Source: Rhizobium hidalgonense (GTDB taxonomy: Bacteria; Pseudomonadota; Alphaproteobacteria; Rhizobiales; Rhizobiaceae). From it: DNA of 64,000 nucleotides. The first letter of the stretch is position 1, and each line of letters starts with the position of its first letter. The stretch spans positions 62,001 through 126,000 of the forward strand of contig NZ_LODW01000043.1 in the NCBI RefSeq assembly GCF_002914525.1. The letters are read 5' to 3'. Positions 19,664 to 28,576 of this stretch are shown in pieces. The notes beneath the pieces were generated by a model. It worked only from the letters and a program-made list of their open reading frames with translations, searched no databases and was not told where the DNA came from. The translations under genes were made by a program, and so were the position numbers.

Positions 19664-19806
19664 GGCGCACCTCGGAGGCTGGCCACAAGGATACGGGCAA
19701 AAACTTCAGCTAGCAAAGCAGAGGCGAACAGGCAGGTTGGCATTTGCCATACCAACGTCTCGTCCCGGGCCGGCGATTTCCAGACGCTTCTGCGAACAAA
19801 AGACAT
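19660..19806 (-). CDS. Very small ORF (48 aa) translationally coupled to the DJ-1 gene
   Basis: A strong ribosome-binding site (GAGGGGAGATC) precedes the ATG at 19806, and the stop overlaps the next ATG in an ATGA arrangement. Both points argue for real translation. The peptide has a basic, Trp-containing N-terminal half and a hydrophobic C-terminal helix (CLFASALLAEVFARILVASL) that could lie in a membrane. No family is recognised. It may also work only as a leader that couples translation of the DJ-1 gene. Confidence 0.5.
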   Translation of the reverse strand: MSFVRRSVWKSPARDETLVWQMPTCLFASALLAEVFARILVASLRGAP

Positions 19807-20018
19807 GATCTCCCCTCGATCGATGCACTCGCTCTGCCATGGTCGAAGACGACAATCCTCTATACTTAAAGTTGGGGTTTTTAGCAAGACTCAATCAGGG
19901 ACTCGAGCCGACCAAACGCCGAGAACAAGCACGCGGCGGCAGGAAAACTGCCTTCAACGAAGCAGGAAGCAACCGGCTCGATCCGGAGGTCGATCCCAAG
20001 TCCGGAATGGGGCTCGAA

Positions 20019-20264
20019 TTACCAGCCGATTTTCTTGCGTGTGTCGGGCAGCGAGTATCGTTTCATCGGGATGGCTTTCCACCCTGTGACCGACTCGGTT
20101 GCGGACCGCAGGGTTTCTTCATTTCCCTCGACCAGAAGAGTGGACGGCTTTTCGTCAATCACCACCGCTCCCGCACGCCCAACTTTCTCGGCCATCTCGC
20201 TGGAAGACGGACCAGCCGAACCTTCCTTGCGCAATATTACCTGTTGTGACGTCGTGTCGGTCAT
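20019..20264 (-). CDS. I9-type peptidase-inhibitor-like protein paired with the S8 protease
   Basis: The ATG overlaps the stop of the protease gene by the ATGA motif, and AAGG lies seven bases upstream. The 81-residue product has the short beta-alpha-beta pattern of S8 propeptide/inhibitor domains: VILRKEG, then AGAVVIDEKPSTLLVEGNEETL and a C-terminal basic tail. Separate I9-like proteins can inhibit, fold or protect their protease. I infer that this one is the cognate inhibitor or chaperone of the upstream protease, mainly from size, fold pattern and gene overlap. Sequence similarity to named inhibitors was not tested. Confidence 0.62.
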   Translation of the reverse strand: MTDTTSQQVILRKEGSAGPSSSEMAEKVGRAGAVVIDEKPSTLLVEGNEETLRSATESVTGWKAIPMKRYSLPDTRKKIGW

Positions 20265-21766
20265 GTCGATCCCTTACCCGGAAGCCCGAAGCCTTCGTAG
20301 TCTCGGCCAAGGCCAAGCGGAACAGCGGAGCCAAACAGCCGGTCTCGAAGAGCCGTGCTCCGATCTGCACCATTCAACCTTAATATAATGCCGTCTGCGG
20401 CCAAAAGAAAGGCCGCGTAGCCGGCGACTGCCGGACTGGCCATGGAGGTGCCGCTCATGACCCCATATGTTCCTTCGGGCAACGTCGAGATCACGCCAAC
20501 TCCCGGCCCGGTCAGGTCAATCTGCGGCCCGAAGTTGGAGAATGCGCCGAGAAAAGTGTTCTCCGATCCGTAAGGTCGCGCGATATCGCTTGCCTCCGAC
20601 GAGACCGAGGGGAAAGAATCCGACCATGCCATCGCAGTGACTGCGATGCAGAAGGGCAATGTTCCCGGGAAACTCACAGGTTTGCGACCGTCGTTGCCAG
20701 CCGCGGCGATAACCAGGACGCCGCTGTCCAATGCAGAACCGATGGCGGCACGGAGCGCCTCGTCTTCTGTTCCGCCCCCAAGGCTCAGGTTGATGATGTG
20801 GCAACCGTCTTGAACAGCCCGGTCAATGGCGTTCATGATATCGTAGTTGGTCGCCCCGCCGCCTGTGTGTGGAAAGACCCGATAACTCCTCAACGTGACG
20901 CCAGGTGCAACGCCAGCAAGATCAAATTCGGCGGTCGGCCTGGCTCCGACGATGCCAGCGACATGTGTACCATGCTCACCATCGATAGCGGCTGGACCCC
21001 AGTCGGCTATTTGCCCGGGATCGTCCTTCGTCTCGGCCAGCACCATGTTGGCACCACCCGAGACATTCGGCAAAAGCGGATGAGCACTATCAACGCCACT
21101 GTCGACGATGCCGACGACAATGCCCTGACCTGCGGTGAGCGGAATGTCAGCGCGAAACCGGCGCAGGGCCGTCAATTCCTGCGAGAGATCGATCGGTTCG
21201 AGCTGGAGGCTAGCGTCGTTGGAAAGAGTGAAGCTTTTCTCGAAACGGCCCCAATAGCGAGGCGGGCCGTAGACGTAAATTCGCTCCAGGGTCGTCCCCG
21301 AGGCGATGCGCAAGCGAACGGCACCGTTTGCATCCGTTCTCCCCTCGTCTCCGGCTCGCGTGCGGAAGTTGGTAAAGGCGATGACGCGGGCGCCCTCGAT
21401 GGGTCCTCCGGCCATATCCTCGATCCGCAGGACAGCCCCTTGCTCAGCCGTGGAGAAAACGGCTGCGGCGGCTTCACGCTTGATCTCGTAAACGAGCCGC
21501 ATTTTCTCGTAGATAACGAGAGGGACGATTTTGAGTGACGGCTCTTCAAGCCTTAGCCTCAGTTCCGTCTCGGGTGTCATTTCGACAAGCTTCGGTCCGT
21601 CGACACTAACGGAATCGATGACATCGACTTTGCTGATCGCATCGCGGACGGCGGGGTTTGCGCCGCGGACTGCAGCGGCAAGCGGAATTGTGGCTCTCAG
21701 CGATGCTGCTTGAGCCAGCGTTTGAGACCGAAAACCGTGGGCTGGAAGAACAACATAGCGGTTCAT
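20261..21766 (-). CDS. Subtilisin-like serine protease (S8 family)
   Basis: An ATG at 21766 with GGGGGAT upstream gives 501 residues; the frame is open further upstream but that part overlaps the preceding membrane-protein gene and has no protein-like character. The triad is clear: Asp222 in GIVDSGVD, His265 in HGTHVAG and Ser441 in SGTSMASP, with the oxyanion Asn in AAAGND. Residues 108-168 resemble a transthyretin/CNA-B-like beta sandwich placed before the catalytic domain. No signal peptide is visible, so it may be cytosolic or exported by another route. The overlapping downstream gene encodes a likely inhibitor. It could process an oxidase or membrane partner of the cluster; this is inference. 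Confidence 0.9.
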   Translation of the reverse strand: MNRYVVLPAHGFRSQTLAQAASLRATIPLAAAVRGANPAVRDAISKVDVIDSVSVDGPKLVEMTPETELRLRLEEPSLKIVPLVIYEKMRLVYEIKREAAAAVFSTAEQGAVLRIEDMAGGPIEGARVIAFTNFRTRAGDEGRTDANGAVRLRIASGTTLERIYVYGPPRYWGRFEKSFTLSNDASLQLEPIDLSQELTALRRFRADIPLTAGQGIVVGIVDSGVDSAHPLLPNVSGGANMVLAETKDDPGQIADWGPAAIDGEHGTHVAGIVGARPTAEFDLAGVAPGVTLRSYRVFPHTGGGATNYDIMNAIDRAVQDGCHIINLSLGGGTEDEALRAAIGSALDSGVLVIAAAGNDGRKPVSFPGTLPFCIAVTAMAWSDSFPSVSSEASDIARPYGSENTFLGAFSNFGPQIDLTGPGVGVISTLPEGTYGVMSGTSMASPAVAGYAAFLLAADGIILRLNGADRSTALRDRLFGSAVPLGLGRDYEGFGLPGKGST

Positions 21767-21795
21767 GCGGATATCCCCCGAGACATTATTTCCGG

Positions 21796-22584
21796 CTAAT
21801 TCTCCGTGTTCGGGACTTGAACCGGAGCGAATTTGACCAGCCTCTCCAGTCGAAAAATTGCCATGCGCAGCACGACGGTTGGGTAACGAACGCTCCAAAC
21901 CGGTCGCACCGGCTTTTCGAGGCGCTCTGCAAGGAGAACGGCGCTCAGGAAAGCCATGACGGGTATATGCGCCTCGCCGGAAACCAACCCAACGATCATG
22001 AGAACCCAGCAGGTTCCAACGCACCAGATTCCTTGCGCAAAGCCATAACAAAATATCGAACGCACGAAATGCGTGCCGCTTCCAGCAAGCGAAGGCAGCC
22101 GATGGCACCGGTTCAGGCAGGATTGCTTGACCGGAGAGAATTGCCAAACAAGTGCAATCGACAACGCTGTAGTGAACGCTAGATGGGCGGCGGGTTGAAG
22201 CCATTCGATCGATATCAAGATCGCCGCCGCCGGAACGCCTGCAAGAAGCCAGACCGCAAAATATCCAGTCAGGAAAACAATCGTTCCCGTGGCTTTCAAC
22301 GAGGGAACCGATCGTGCCTGCACATGCGCGACGTTGCGGGTAAGCATGGGCGCCATCATCGCGACAACCATGAGCATCCAAGACCAGACAAGCGTAAGAG
22401 CGCTCAATCCCTCTAGCACGAACAGAAGCCTGTCGGTCGAAATCGAGGCCGATACGGACGTGTCACAGAAGGACAGGCGCTCCCCTTTGGGCAAAAGGAG
22501 GATTGCAAGCCAAGAGACCCCGGCGACCACGATCAGCGGAAGGCGAGCGCGCCAACGCTCAAAAGCTGCCGGGGTCATCGCCAT
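21796..22584 (-). CDS. DUF2182 polytopic membrane protein
   Basis: The 262-residue protein begins directly after the tyrosinase stop (TGA then ATG) with GGGTGAG upstream. About six hydrophobic segments can be seen. The family hallmarks are a first loop with WSWMLMVVAMMAPML, a short KQSCLNRCH segment after the middle helices, and GIWCVGTCWVLM. The paired Met, Cys and His residues suggest metal binding, and this family is often described as a predicted metal-binding integral membrane protein. In this cluster a role in copper supply or enzyme maturation is plausible but unproven. Confidence 0.82.
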   Translation of the reverse strand: MAMTPAAFERWRARLPLIVVAGVSWLAILLLPKGERLSFCDTSVSASISTDRLLFVLEGLSALTLVWSWMLMVVAMMAPMLTRNVAHVQARSVPSLKATGTIVFLTGYFAVWLLAGVPAAAILISIEWLQPAAHLAFTTALSIALVWQFSPVKQSCLNRCHRLPSLAGSGTHFVRSIFCYGFAQGIWCVGTCWVLMIVGLVSGEAHIPVMAFLSAVLLAERLEKPVRPVWSVRYPTVVLRMAIFRLERLVKFAPVQVPNTEN

Positions 22585-24108
22585 TCACTCACCCTGCCGA
22601 ACGATACTGATGCGCCCAACCTTGACTTCCGACGCTTCGTGAACAGGCGCAACCGGAAGCAAACGGACAGTCAGAGTGGCGGGATCGATATCACTCGAAC
22701 CTGCGACTTCACTGTAAGGTTTGGTGATGTCGAGCACATAGGAAAGACCGTCTCCATGACCGTCGTTGGCTTCAGTTGCTTTCGTGACACCGAACAGACC
22801 AACACTTCCCACCTTACGCTCGATCGACTGAGCTCCATCCTTTCGTGGGAATTCGACGAACACCTGAAGGACGGTCGCGTCGGAATATCCCGTCACGTTC
22901 TCCAGATTGAGCAGCACTTTCTCTGGCTCGTCACCATTCGTGCTCAAAGCAGGAGCGGTACTCATCTTGCTCGCGACCTTAGCCCGCATTTGTGCGTTCA
23001 GGGGAACTTGCGCTTCTGCGAGCTTCCCGACGACGGGAACAGCCTGAATTGAGCCAACGACCTCTACGATAGGGGGTGTCATAACGACCTCCGGTGTTAC
23101 CGGCTTCGCCGCCGCTGGTGCGATTGTCGACGAATGCGCAGCCGGCGTGAAATCGTCGTAAGTATAATCGAGAATGGCAAAATCCGCCATCTCCCCTGGC
23201 GTATACTCCCACAGCGAGGCGTCCGGCAAAGGTACGACAAAGGGTCGCTGGCCAAGGCTCTTAGGCCCGTCTTTCCAATCCTGCTGTACCGGATCGAGGT
23301 GAGTTGGCTTGATCAATCGCCAGACTTGCCAGAGACGGTCGATGTTGGAATGGTGGAGCCAGAAGATCGGGTCGAGCCCCGCAGTGTCAGGTGCGGACAT
23401 CAGCCCCGGCAGCGGTCGAGGGCTGACGCCCGGGAACAGTTTTTCGCCGCCCGTGAGGCCATGGACCTGATCATGCGGGTCACTTTCGAGTTTGCCGTGA
23501 TTGCGACCGCCATGTTCAAAGCCTGTGTCGATACCGCCAAATCCGGTTTCGCCCCCACTTTCGACACCCGTGAATTTCAGCTGATCGAGAGCATCGAGGC
23601 TGACGGCATCCGAAGGGATGAACACCTGTCCGGGATTGCTTGGATCGGGGCCCCATCTCTGTTCGACAAACAACGGGTTGTTACCCTTGCCATCGGGCCA
23701 GTCCGGACTGGCGAACGCTGGCGGCAGGCCATCCTGACCGGGTTTGAAATAGTTCCAGTAGGGAAGCGCCCAATCGTCCGGCCCACCCAGCGACACGATG
23801 GTCGCGCGTATCAATTTCTCAAAGCCGATGAGATATCCCCGATGCCAGGGAAGGAAATACCAACTCCCATGCTGGCACTGGAGCCAGAGGTCATCGAAGT
23901 CCTTTTTGCCGGGGAGCTGCTCCGCGGGCGTCTTGTATCCATAAAACTCCCATAAACCCTGATGATATCCGTGCATCCCAGCCCAGAACCGCCATCCGGT
24001 TCTATCAGCCAAGCGTTTGCCTTTGAGCTGGCCTACCGCACGAGCATACCAGAGGATTGGATCTGCCCAGTCAGCGCCGAGCTCCCACACATTGCGACGA
24101 ACATGCAT
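22585..24108 (-). CDS. Tyrosinase-family copper enzyme
   Basis: The 507-residue protein has the tyrosinase di-copper core. For CuA, His46/His49 lie in MHGYHQG, with His80 and His89 spaced nine apart in QHGSWYFLPWHRGYL. For CuB, HDQVHG precedes DPIFWLHHSNIDRLW. These residues bind the coupled type 3 copper pair used to hydroxylate monophenols or oxidise catechols. The C-terminal 200 residues form a beta-rich region like the polyphenol-oxidase tail, which often shields the active site until cleaved. No signal peptide is seen. It is the first gene of the minus-strand cluster, with GGGGA upstream. The protease later in the operon is a candidate activator; this is inference. Confidence 0.92.
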   Translation of the reverse strand: MHVRRNVWELGADWADPILWYARAVGQLKGKRLADRTGWRFWAGMHGYHQGLWEFYGYKTPAEQLPGKKDFDDLWLQCQHGSWYFLPWHRGYLIGFEKLIRATIVSLGGPDDWALPYWNYFKPGQDGLPPAFASPDWPDGKGNNPLFVEQRWGPDPSNPGQVFIPSDAVSLDALDQLKFTGVESGGETGFGGIDTGFEHGGRNHGKLESDPHDQVHGLTGGEKLFPGVSPRPLPGLMSAPDTAGLDPIFWLHHSNIDRLWQVWRLIKPTHLDPVQQDWKDGPKSLGQRPFVVPLPDASLWEYTPGEMADFAILDYTYDDFTPAAHSSTIAPAAAKPVTPEVVMTPPIVEVVGSIQAVPVVGKLAEAQVPLNAQMRAKVASKMSTAPALSTNGDEPEKVLLNLENVTGYSDATVLQVFVEFPRKDGAQSIERKVGSVGLFGVTKATEANDGHGDGLSYVLDITKPYSEVAGSSDIDPATLTVRLLPVAPVHEASEVKVGRISIVRQGE

Positions 24109-24906
24109 GACATTCCCCGTTTTCCAGCAGTTGATGAGTATCAGTTGAATTCAAGCAAGCTGATGTGCAACGAGCAGCAGGACGCCGCTCGCGGAAATCG
24201 ATTAGCTTCGTTCGAGCAATAACTCGAACGCGTCAGAGCAGAGAAATGCAGTGGGTATCGAACTAAAGCTCAAGCCAGTCCCAGAACAATAATACGGTTT
24301 TTCTGGGTTGCATAGTGCCATTTTTGGAACCACTTGTAGGCGAATTTGCATGACGGGAAGCATTCAATGCATGGCCGGCAGAGCGAGACCGAGCCTATGC
24401 GACCGCGATGCTTTCGCTGACATAATTGCCGGCAAACACATCAATGAATTCGTCAGGTCGTAATGCCTTGCCACCCGGCATTTCGCTGTTGTGAGCTGAC
24501 GTAAACTGGTTCCGTGTCAGCCGTCACCGCGCTTCTGGCGTTTAGATGCGGGCGTTGCGGTCGGCAGGTAAGGACAAGGCCACCAGAGCTCTTCCATGGC
24601 TGCTGGGGAGGCAGACAGGCGCGCCCAGCTCGCACAAAACAGGCTGCCTGCGTATTCGCGCGGTGGGCATGGCGATGCCACAAGTTTCAGTTTGCGGGTA
24701 GGCAGAGTGAATTCCTTGGTAGGACTCGGCGAGTTCTAAGGCGTTCAAGCTGAGCAGGTCGAGGCGCACAGCTTCACCGACTTCAATCCAGGTTGACCAT
24801 ATCGAAGGACGAAAAGAAGAATTCCGTCACCTCAGGGCAGCGGCTTGATCTCCGCTGCGGGAATGAATATCTTTAATTGATAGACGCAATATGGTTGGCG
24901 CTGTTG
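24109..24906. other. Intergenic region with the presumed tyrosinase promoter, no supported gene
   Basis: About 800 bp with only short, unrelated open frames on both strands. A segment near 24480-24740 reads as broken coding-like sequence in two minus-strand frames (PVLCELGAPVCLPS and a +1 neighbour), perhaps a fragment of a lost gene, but I cannot name it. The promoter of the oxidase cluster is expected near 24110-24300. Confidence 0.4.
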
Positions 24907-25098
24907 ATGGCAAACATAAAGACTCGATACGGCGAAATCATCCGTAGCGCCAAAGCTGCTGGCGCACGTGACGAACGGAGTGGCAAGATGGGCTCAGCTG
25001 CGTCGCAGGAAGAAGCCCGCTTGGCCGCAAAAATCCGTGAGCGTGTGAGACTTGATTACCGTACTTTAGCATCGCAGAAGCCGTCTCGACAGGACTAA
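24907..25098 (+). CDS. Small hypothetical protein, 63 aa
   Basis: The ORF begins at ATG with a weak upstream purine context. The peptide is highly charged and helical (GEIIRSAKAAG, EEARLAAKIRERVRLDY). It converges with the nitrilase-like gene, overlapping its last bases by 4 bp. No family is recognised, and it may be spurious. Confidence 0.3.
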   Translation: MANIKTRYGEIIRSAKAAGARDERSGKMGSAASQEEARLAAKIRERVRLDYRTLASQKPSRQD

Positions 25099-26831
25099 CG
25101 GCCCGTGCCGTCCCTGATCCACCCTGGCCGATGAGAGGCTTTTACCTGCAGGTGGCGGATATATTCCCAACGGATCGATGATCCTCCATCGGCCCGCCCG
25201 TCAAGCGATCGTTCTTCCTTTACTGTCGGCTCCAATTCGAGAACCAAAGCATCCGCGTCCCTCTGGAGCTCAAGTTTGCGCGGTCCTTTTTTCTCGTCCT
25301 TCCACAAGGCAACGCTGCTTGCCTGATCGAAGCCGCCGATATCATTTTGTCTCGCAATAAGAGCGAAAGAGGAAAGGCTGAGGACGGAAGTGCCTGGGTC
25401 TTCAGCTAGCACGGTGGCGTATCGGCCCGGCCAGCGCTCACCAATCTGCGGGCCGTCCATGAGAAGCGCGATGAGCAAATTCGGGCCAATCGCCCGGACG
25501 ACGGCTTGGCAGGGATCGACTCGGGCAAGATCCTCGCAAATCAAGGTCGTCAGCGTCGTGTTGCCACGATAAACAAGGAAGTCGAGGCTTCGGCTGAGAA
25601 TCGTCAGGTTCTCCCACCAAGACTTGCTTTTGTCGAGGTTTGGAAGATTGTATCGTTCGATCTGTCCCCTATCGAGTTTCCAGCGGTGGTGCTTTTCTCG
25701 GATGAGAATAAGGCCTTGCCACGCGGTGATGTCAGCATCGCGTTCACGCCCCAGGAGAAAGAACGGCGCGATAGCCGCGAAGTTTCCTCGCCGGCGTGCC
25801 TCATCCTGCGATATGCCCGAGATTAGGAAATCAATCTGACTGTCTCGGGCAAGCGCATCAGCAAGCGCTCGGAATTGTAAATAATTGAGAGCGAGTTCGG
25901 GCAGGACGACCGCATTGACAGTCGCCCCCTTCTCGCGAGCGACACGGACCAGATCGACAACAAATGCGATAAACTCAGCGCGCTTCGGTCGGTTGGTGTT
26001 CGAAGGCAACCATGTTTGCTTGACTTCGAACCATCCCCAATGATCGCTTCCGTCCACGGCGCCTTCTTGAAAGCTTTCGTCGGAAATCTGGTATGGAAAA
26101 GGGACGAGTAGAAGGCCGAGCTTATCTTCGGGAGGCTCTTGCGCAATGACCGGCGCGACCCATCTGGCCCGAACCTGCCCGCGTGGCGGAAGAAGCGCAA
26201 GATGATGTGTCAGTGACCGTAGTGTGCAGCCCACGGAAGGCGTGCGTGCCTTCGCCTGGACGCAAACCAGATCCTCGGCGGCAAGGGACAGCGAAAATGG
26301 TGCGCGCTGCACGCGGCGGAAGCGCCGGCCGGAGGCCAGATCTTCACGAGTGTACTCGTCCATGAAGAAATCGAAAAACGGGTTATCGGCTTCGAAGCCG
26401 ATGGATTCACATGCTTCATCCGCGACGATTAAGAGCTCAAGGCAGATCGACCACCAGTCAGGTGTGGGAGCCTCGTCGTCGAGTGGCGCAAAAACCGGAT
26501 CGTTCTGATATTCTTCCAGCCGCTGCCAAAGGCGTTCAACACTGGCCGGAGGGTTTGGCAGCCGGGTGCCCGTCTCTAGCCGTCGGTTTCTCCATTGCTG
26601 ACCGCGCCTAACCGCGCGTTCGCGCATCCGGTCAGTCACCAATAACTTGCGTAGACCGTCGTCGGGGCCACCTCGCATTTGTTGAGAAACGTGGTGATAA
26701 GCGCCTGAACGTTCCACCACATGGCCAACAAATGCGAACAGGTCGGTTGGAAGTCGCGGCACGGATTGGAATGGAGCCCGTCGTCCCTCATGCGGAAAAA
26801 GGGATCTGTATACCTGCCCAAGCGTCGCCAT
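25095..26831 (-). CDS. Nitrilase-superfamily protein of the reverse-transcriptase-associated (DRT1-like) type
   Basis: The 578-residue protein has a C-terminal carbon-nitrogen hydrolase core with the three catalytic positions: Glu312 in VVLPELALN, a Lys in REKHHRWK (Lys380 most likely) and Cys432 in TLICEDLARVDP. Flanking phrases such as GPNLLIALLMDGPQ, RWPGRYATVLAEDPGTSVL and SWWENL are, from memory, those of the nitrilase domain fused to UG1/DRT1 defence reverse transcriptases. No reverse transcriptase is encoded here. The N-terminal 230 residues are a separate unrecognised helical domain. It is transcribed away from the FRG-domain gene. A role in phage defence is inferred from this resemblance; the chemical substrate is unknown. 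Confidence 0.8.
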   Translation of the reverse strand: MATLGQVYRSLFPHEGRRAPFQSVPRLPTDLFAFVGHVVERSGAYHHVSQQMRGGPDDGLRKLLVTDRMRERAVRRGQQWRNRRLETGTRLPNPPASVERLWQRLEEYQNDPVFAPLDDEAPTPDWWSICLELLIVADEACESIGFEADNPFFDFFMDEYTREDLASGRRFRRVQRAPFSLSLAAEDLVCVQAKARTPSVGCTLRSLTHHLALLPPRGQVRARWVAPVIAQEPPEDKLGLLLVPFPYQISDESFQEGAVDGSDHWGWFEVKQTWLPSNTNRPKRAEFIAFVVDLVRVAREKGATVNAVVLPELALNYLQFRALADALARDSQIDFLISGISQDEARRRGNFAAIAPFFLLGRERDADITAWQGLILIREKHHRWKLDRGQIERYNLPNLDKSKSWWENLTILSRSLDFLVYRGNTTLTTLICEDLARVDPCQAVVRAIGPNLLIALLMDGPQIGERWPGRYATVLAEDPGTSVLSLSSFALIARQNDIGGFDQASSVALWKDEKKGPRKLELQRDADALVLELEPTVKEERSLDGRADGGSSIRWEYIRHLQVKASHRPGWIRDGTGR

Positions 26832-27337
26832 TCCTATTCCTTAGCCCGGTTTGCAATTGTGTGACGGCGGACGATAGCTGCTGGAACGGTTGCAGGAAAG
26901 CGACTTCTTGCAATCGACTTCACAGCAACCGCACGCGGTCGTTGTTTAACGCTCTTTGACCGATGGCAACCGCTTTCCACAGGCATTGCCGGTATTGATC
27001 CGCTGGCAGCGCAGAAGTGCAAGATCCCGCCGAGGCCATCACGGCAGTTCGGTCGGGCTATCGTCATCCCAACAGCCGCCTACTCCGTAGGCAGTCCAAG
27101 CCGCCTTACGTTTCGATTGCCGAAAGCACGGCATTGCTTATGCCCTTCCGGCAGCACTGTTTGAAGAAATGCATAAGCGCGTTCGTCCGGCGGCTGCCAC
27201 AGCGGCTGACCCGTCGCGCCGTCTCGAGAGACGAAGCTCTATGGGATGGGATGTCAGGTACGTGCGAGCCGGGTCGAGAGATCGAAAGAAACATTCCTGG
27301 ACTAATATCCTTGCCGTTACGCATCTAGGCTTTCATC
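26832..27337. other. Divergent intergenic region between the nitrilase-like and FRG genes
   Basis: About 500 bp that must carry the promoters of both flanking genes. A short hairpin, GCCTAC-TCC-GTAGGC, lies at 27078-27092. No convincing ORF or other signal was found. Confidence 0.5.
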
Positions 27338-28576
27338 GTGGGGGCTGCTTCTACTCTCGTTCATTTACAGTCGGCGGATGCATCGGTGAAGGGACCGCAA
27401 ACCAAGATGACGTCGGACGATAGCGATTTCGGTAAGGGGCGTCGCGCCTTCCTCGAAGAGATTCAAAGATTGGCGGCGCAAGTGACGCGCGCTCAATCGA
27501 TATGGGAGGCGCCATCGGCAAGGCACGCCCTGGCGTGGTTGCTATTCCACCACGAGTGGCGGGGCCAGATAGGATTCCTAGGCGACTCGATCGATGGCGC
27601 GCAACGCGTCGACCTTCCGCCTCTGGTGTTATTTCGGGGACAGGCCGACGCCGGTTGGGCGGTCCAGAGTGGGCTCCAGCGCCTGCAGCCCGCCGAGCGG
27701 AAGCAGGCCAAGTTAGCGGCGAGCCTGTTCGCGCAAGTAGCCTACGAGATGTTCAGGGAAATCTACAGATCCGATGGCATGCAGGACTATCCTCGCCCGA
27801 ACCGTCGCGCAGGAATTGCAGCCGCTCAGCACTACGGCATGAAAACGAACCTACTCGACTTCACGACAAACGCTCTGGTCGCAATGTGGTTTGCGAGCTC
27901 GCAATCGGACATCGACCCCACTCCCCGCAAGAGCGCAATCGACTGGGTCGATCTCAAGACAGCAAAGGAGTTGGGCCTCCGCGTCGTGCTGCCGCCGGTA
28001 TTTGTTGATCGCCTGTACCTGCAGCGAGGAGTTTTCCTTGAGGTGCCCCGCTCGAAGCTGACACAGTTGCGCGGACGTCTTAACCGCATCATTTTCCCAT
28101 CCGCTCGTCCGTTCGAATTCATCCGCGTATTTGGCGATGGACTGGCACGCCAGTTAGACCTGCTGCCCCCAGATGATTGGCTTGAGAGGCTCAAGGTATG
28201 GGCGACGCTGGAGAGTGCAAAATCACCGGTCGATGCCCGCCTGTCCGCACTGCTGCGTTTCACATTCCCGAACGGATATCACCCGGAGATGCAGCGCACC
28301 GGAGTTCAGGGACTTCTGGGACTGGGCGACACAATCGAGGTCATGCTGGACTTCGTCGACCGAATGGCGTTGCGCACCGTAAGAGGGGGTTCAATCTACC
28401 ATCCTGACACGGTTGGCATGCTCGCGGACGACAATCCGGACTTCTTCTCTTGGCTGTTGCGGGGAGTCGCACCGGACGAAGGCGGCGTTACGATCATGCC
28501 GCATCATGCCGATCTCAACATCAAGCTTCGCAAGCTTGCCGGAAGCCTGCGCCATTATCGGGTCGAGCAGACCTAG
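27338..28576 (+). CDS. FRG-domain protein
   Basis: The 412-residue product carries the FRG domain named for its Phe-Arg-Gly signature: LFRGQADAGW, then IAAAQHYGMKTNLLDFTTNALVAMWFA, the usual AQHxGxxTxLLDxT block. FRG proteins often occur singly in mobile and defence regions, and their biochemical function is not settled. The start is GTG at 27338 or ATG at 27407; the former has AGG about nine bases upstream, the latter only GGGA at long spacing. The C-terminal region (PDTVGMLADDNPDFFSW) is unassigned. It lies divergent from the nitrilase-like gene and runs up to a decayed Tn3 transposase, suggesting transfer. Confidence 0.85.
   Translation: MGAASTLVHLQSADASVKGPQTKMTSDDSDFGKGRRAFLEEIQRLAAQVTRAQSIWEAPSARHALAWLLFHHEWRGQIGFLGDSIDGAQRVDLPPLVLFRGQADAGWAVQSGLQRLQPAERKQAKLAASLFAQVAYEMFREIYRSDGMQDYPRPNRRAGIAAAQHYGMKTNLLDFTTNALVAMWFASSQSDIDPTPRKSAIDWVDLKTAKELGLRVVLPPVFVDRLYLQRGVFLEVPRSKLTQLRGRLNRIIFPSARPFEFIRVFGDGLARQLDLLPPDDWLERLKVWATLESAKSPVDARLSALLRFTFPNGYHPEMQRTGVQGLLGLGDTIEVMLDFVDRMALRTVRGGSIYHPDTVGMLADDNPDFFSWLLRGVAPDEGGVTIMPHHADLNIKLRKLAGSLRHYRVEQT

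Noticed and set aside
21767..22381. N-terminal extension of the S8 protease frame
   Set aside because: The extra 205 residues overlap the DUF2182 gene and lack protein character; the ATG at 21766 has a ribosome-binding site.
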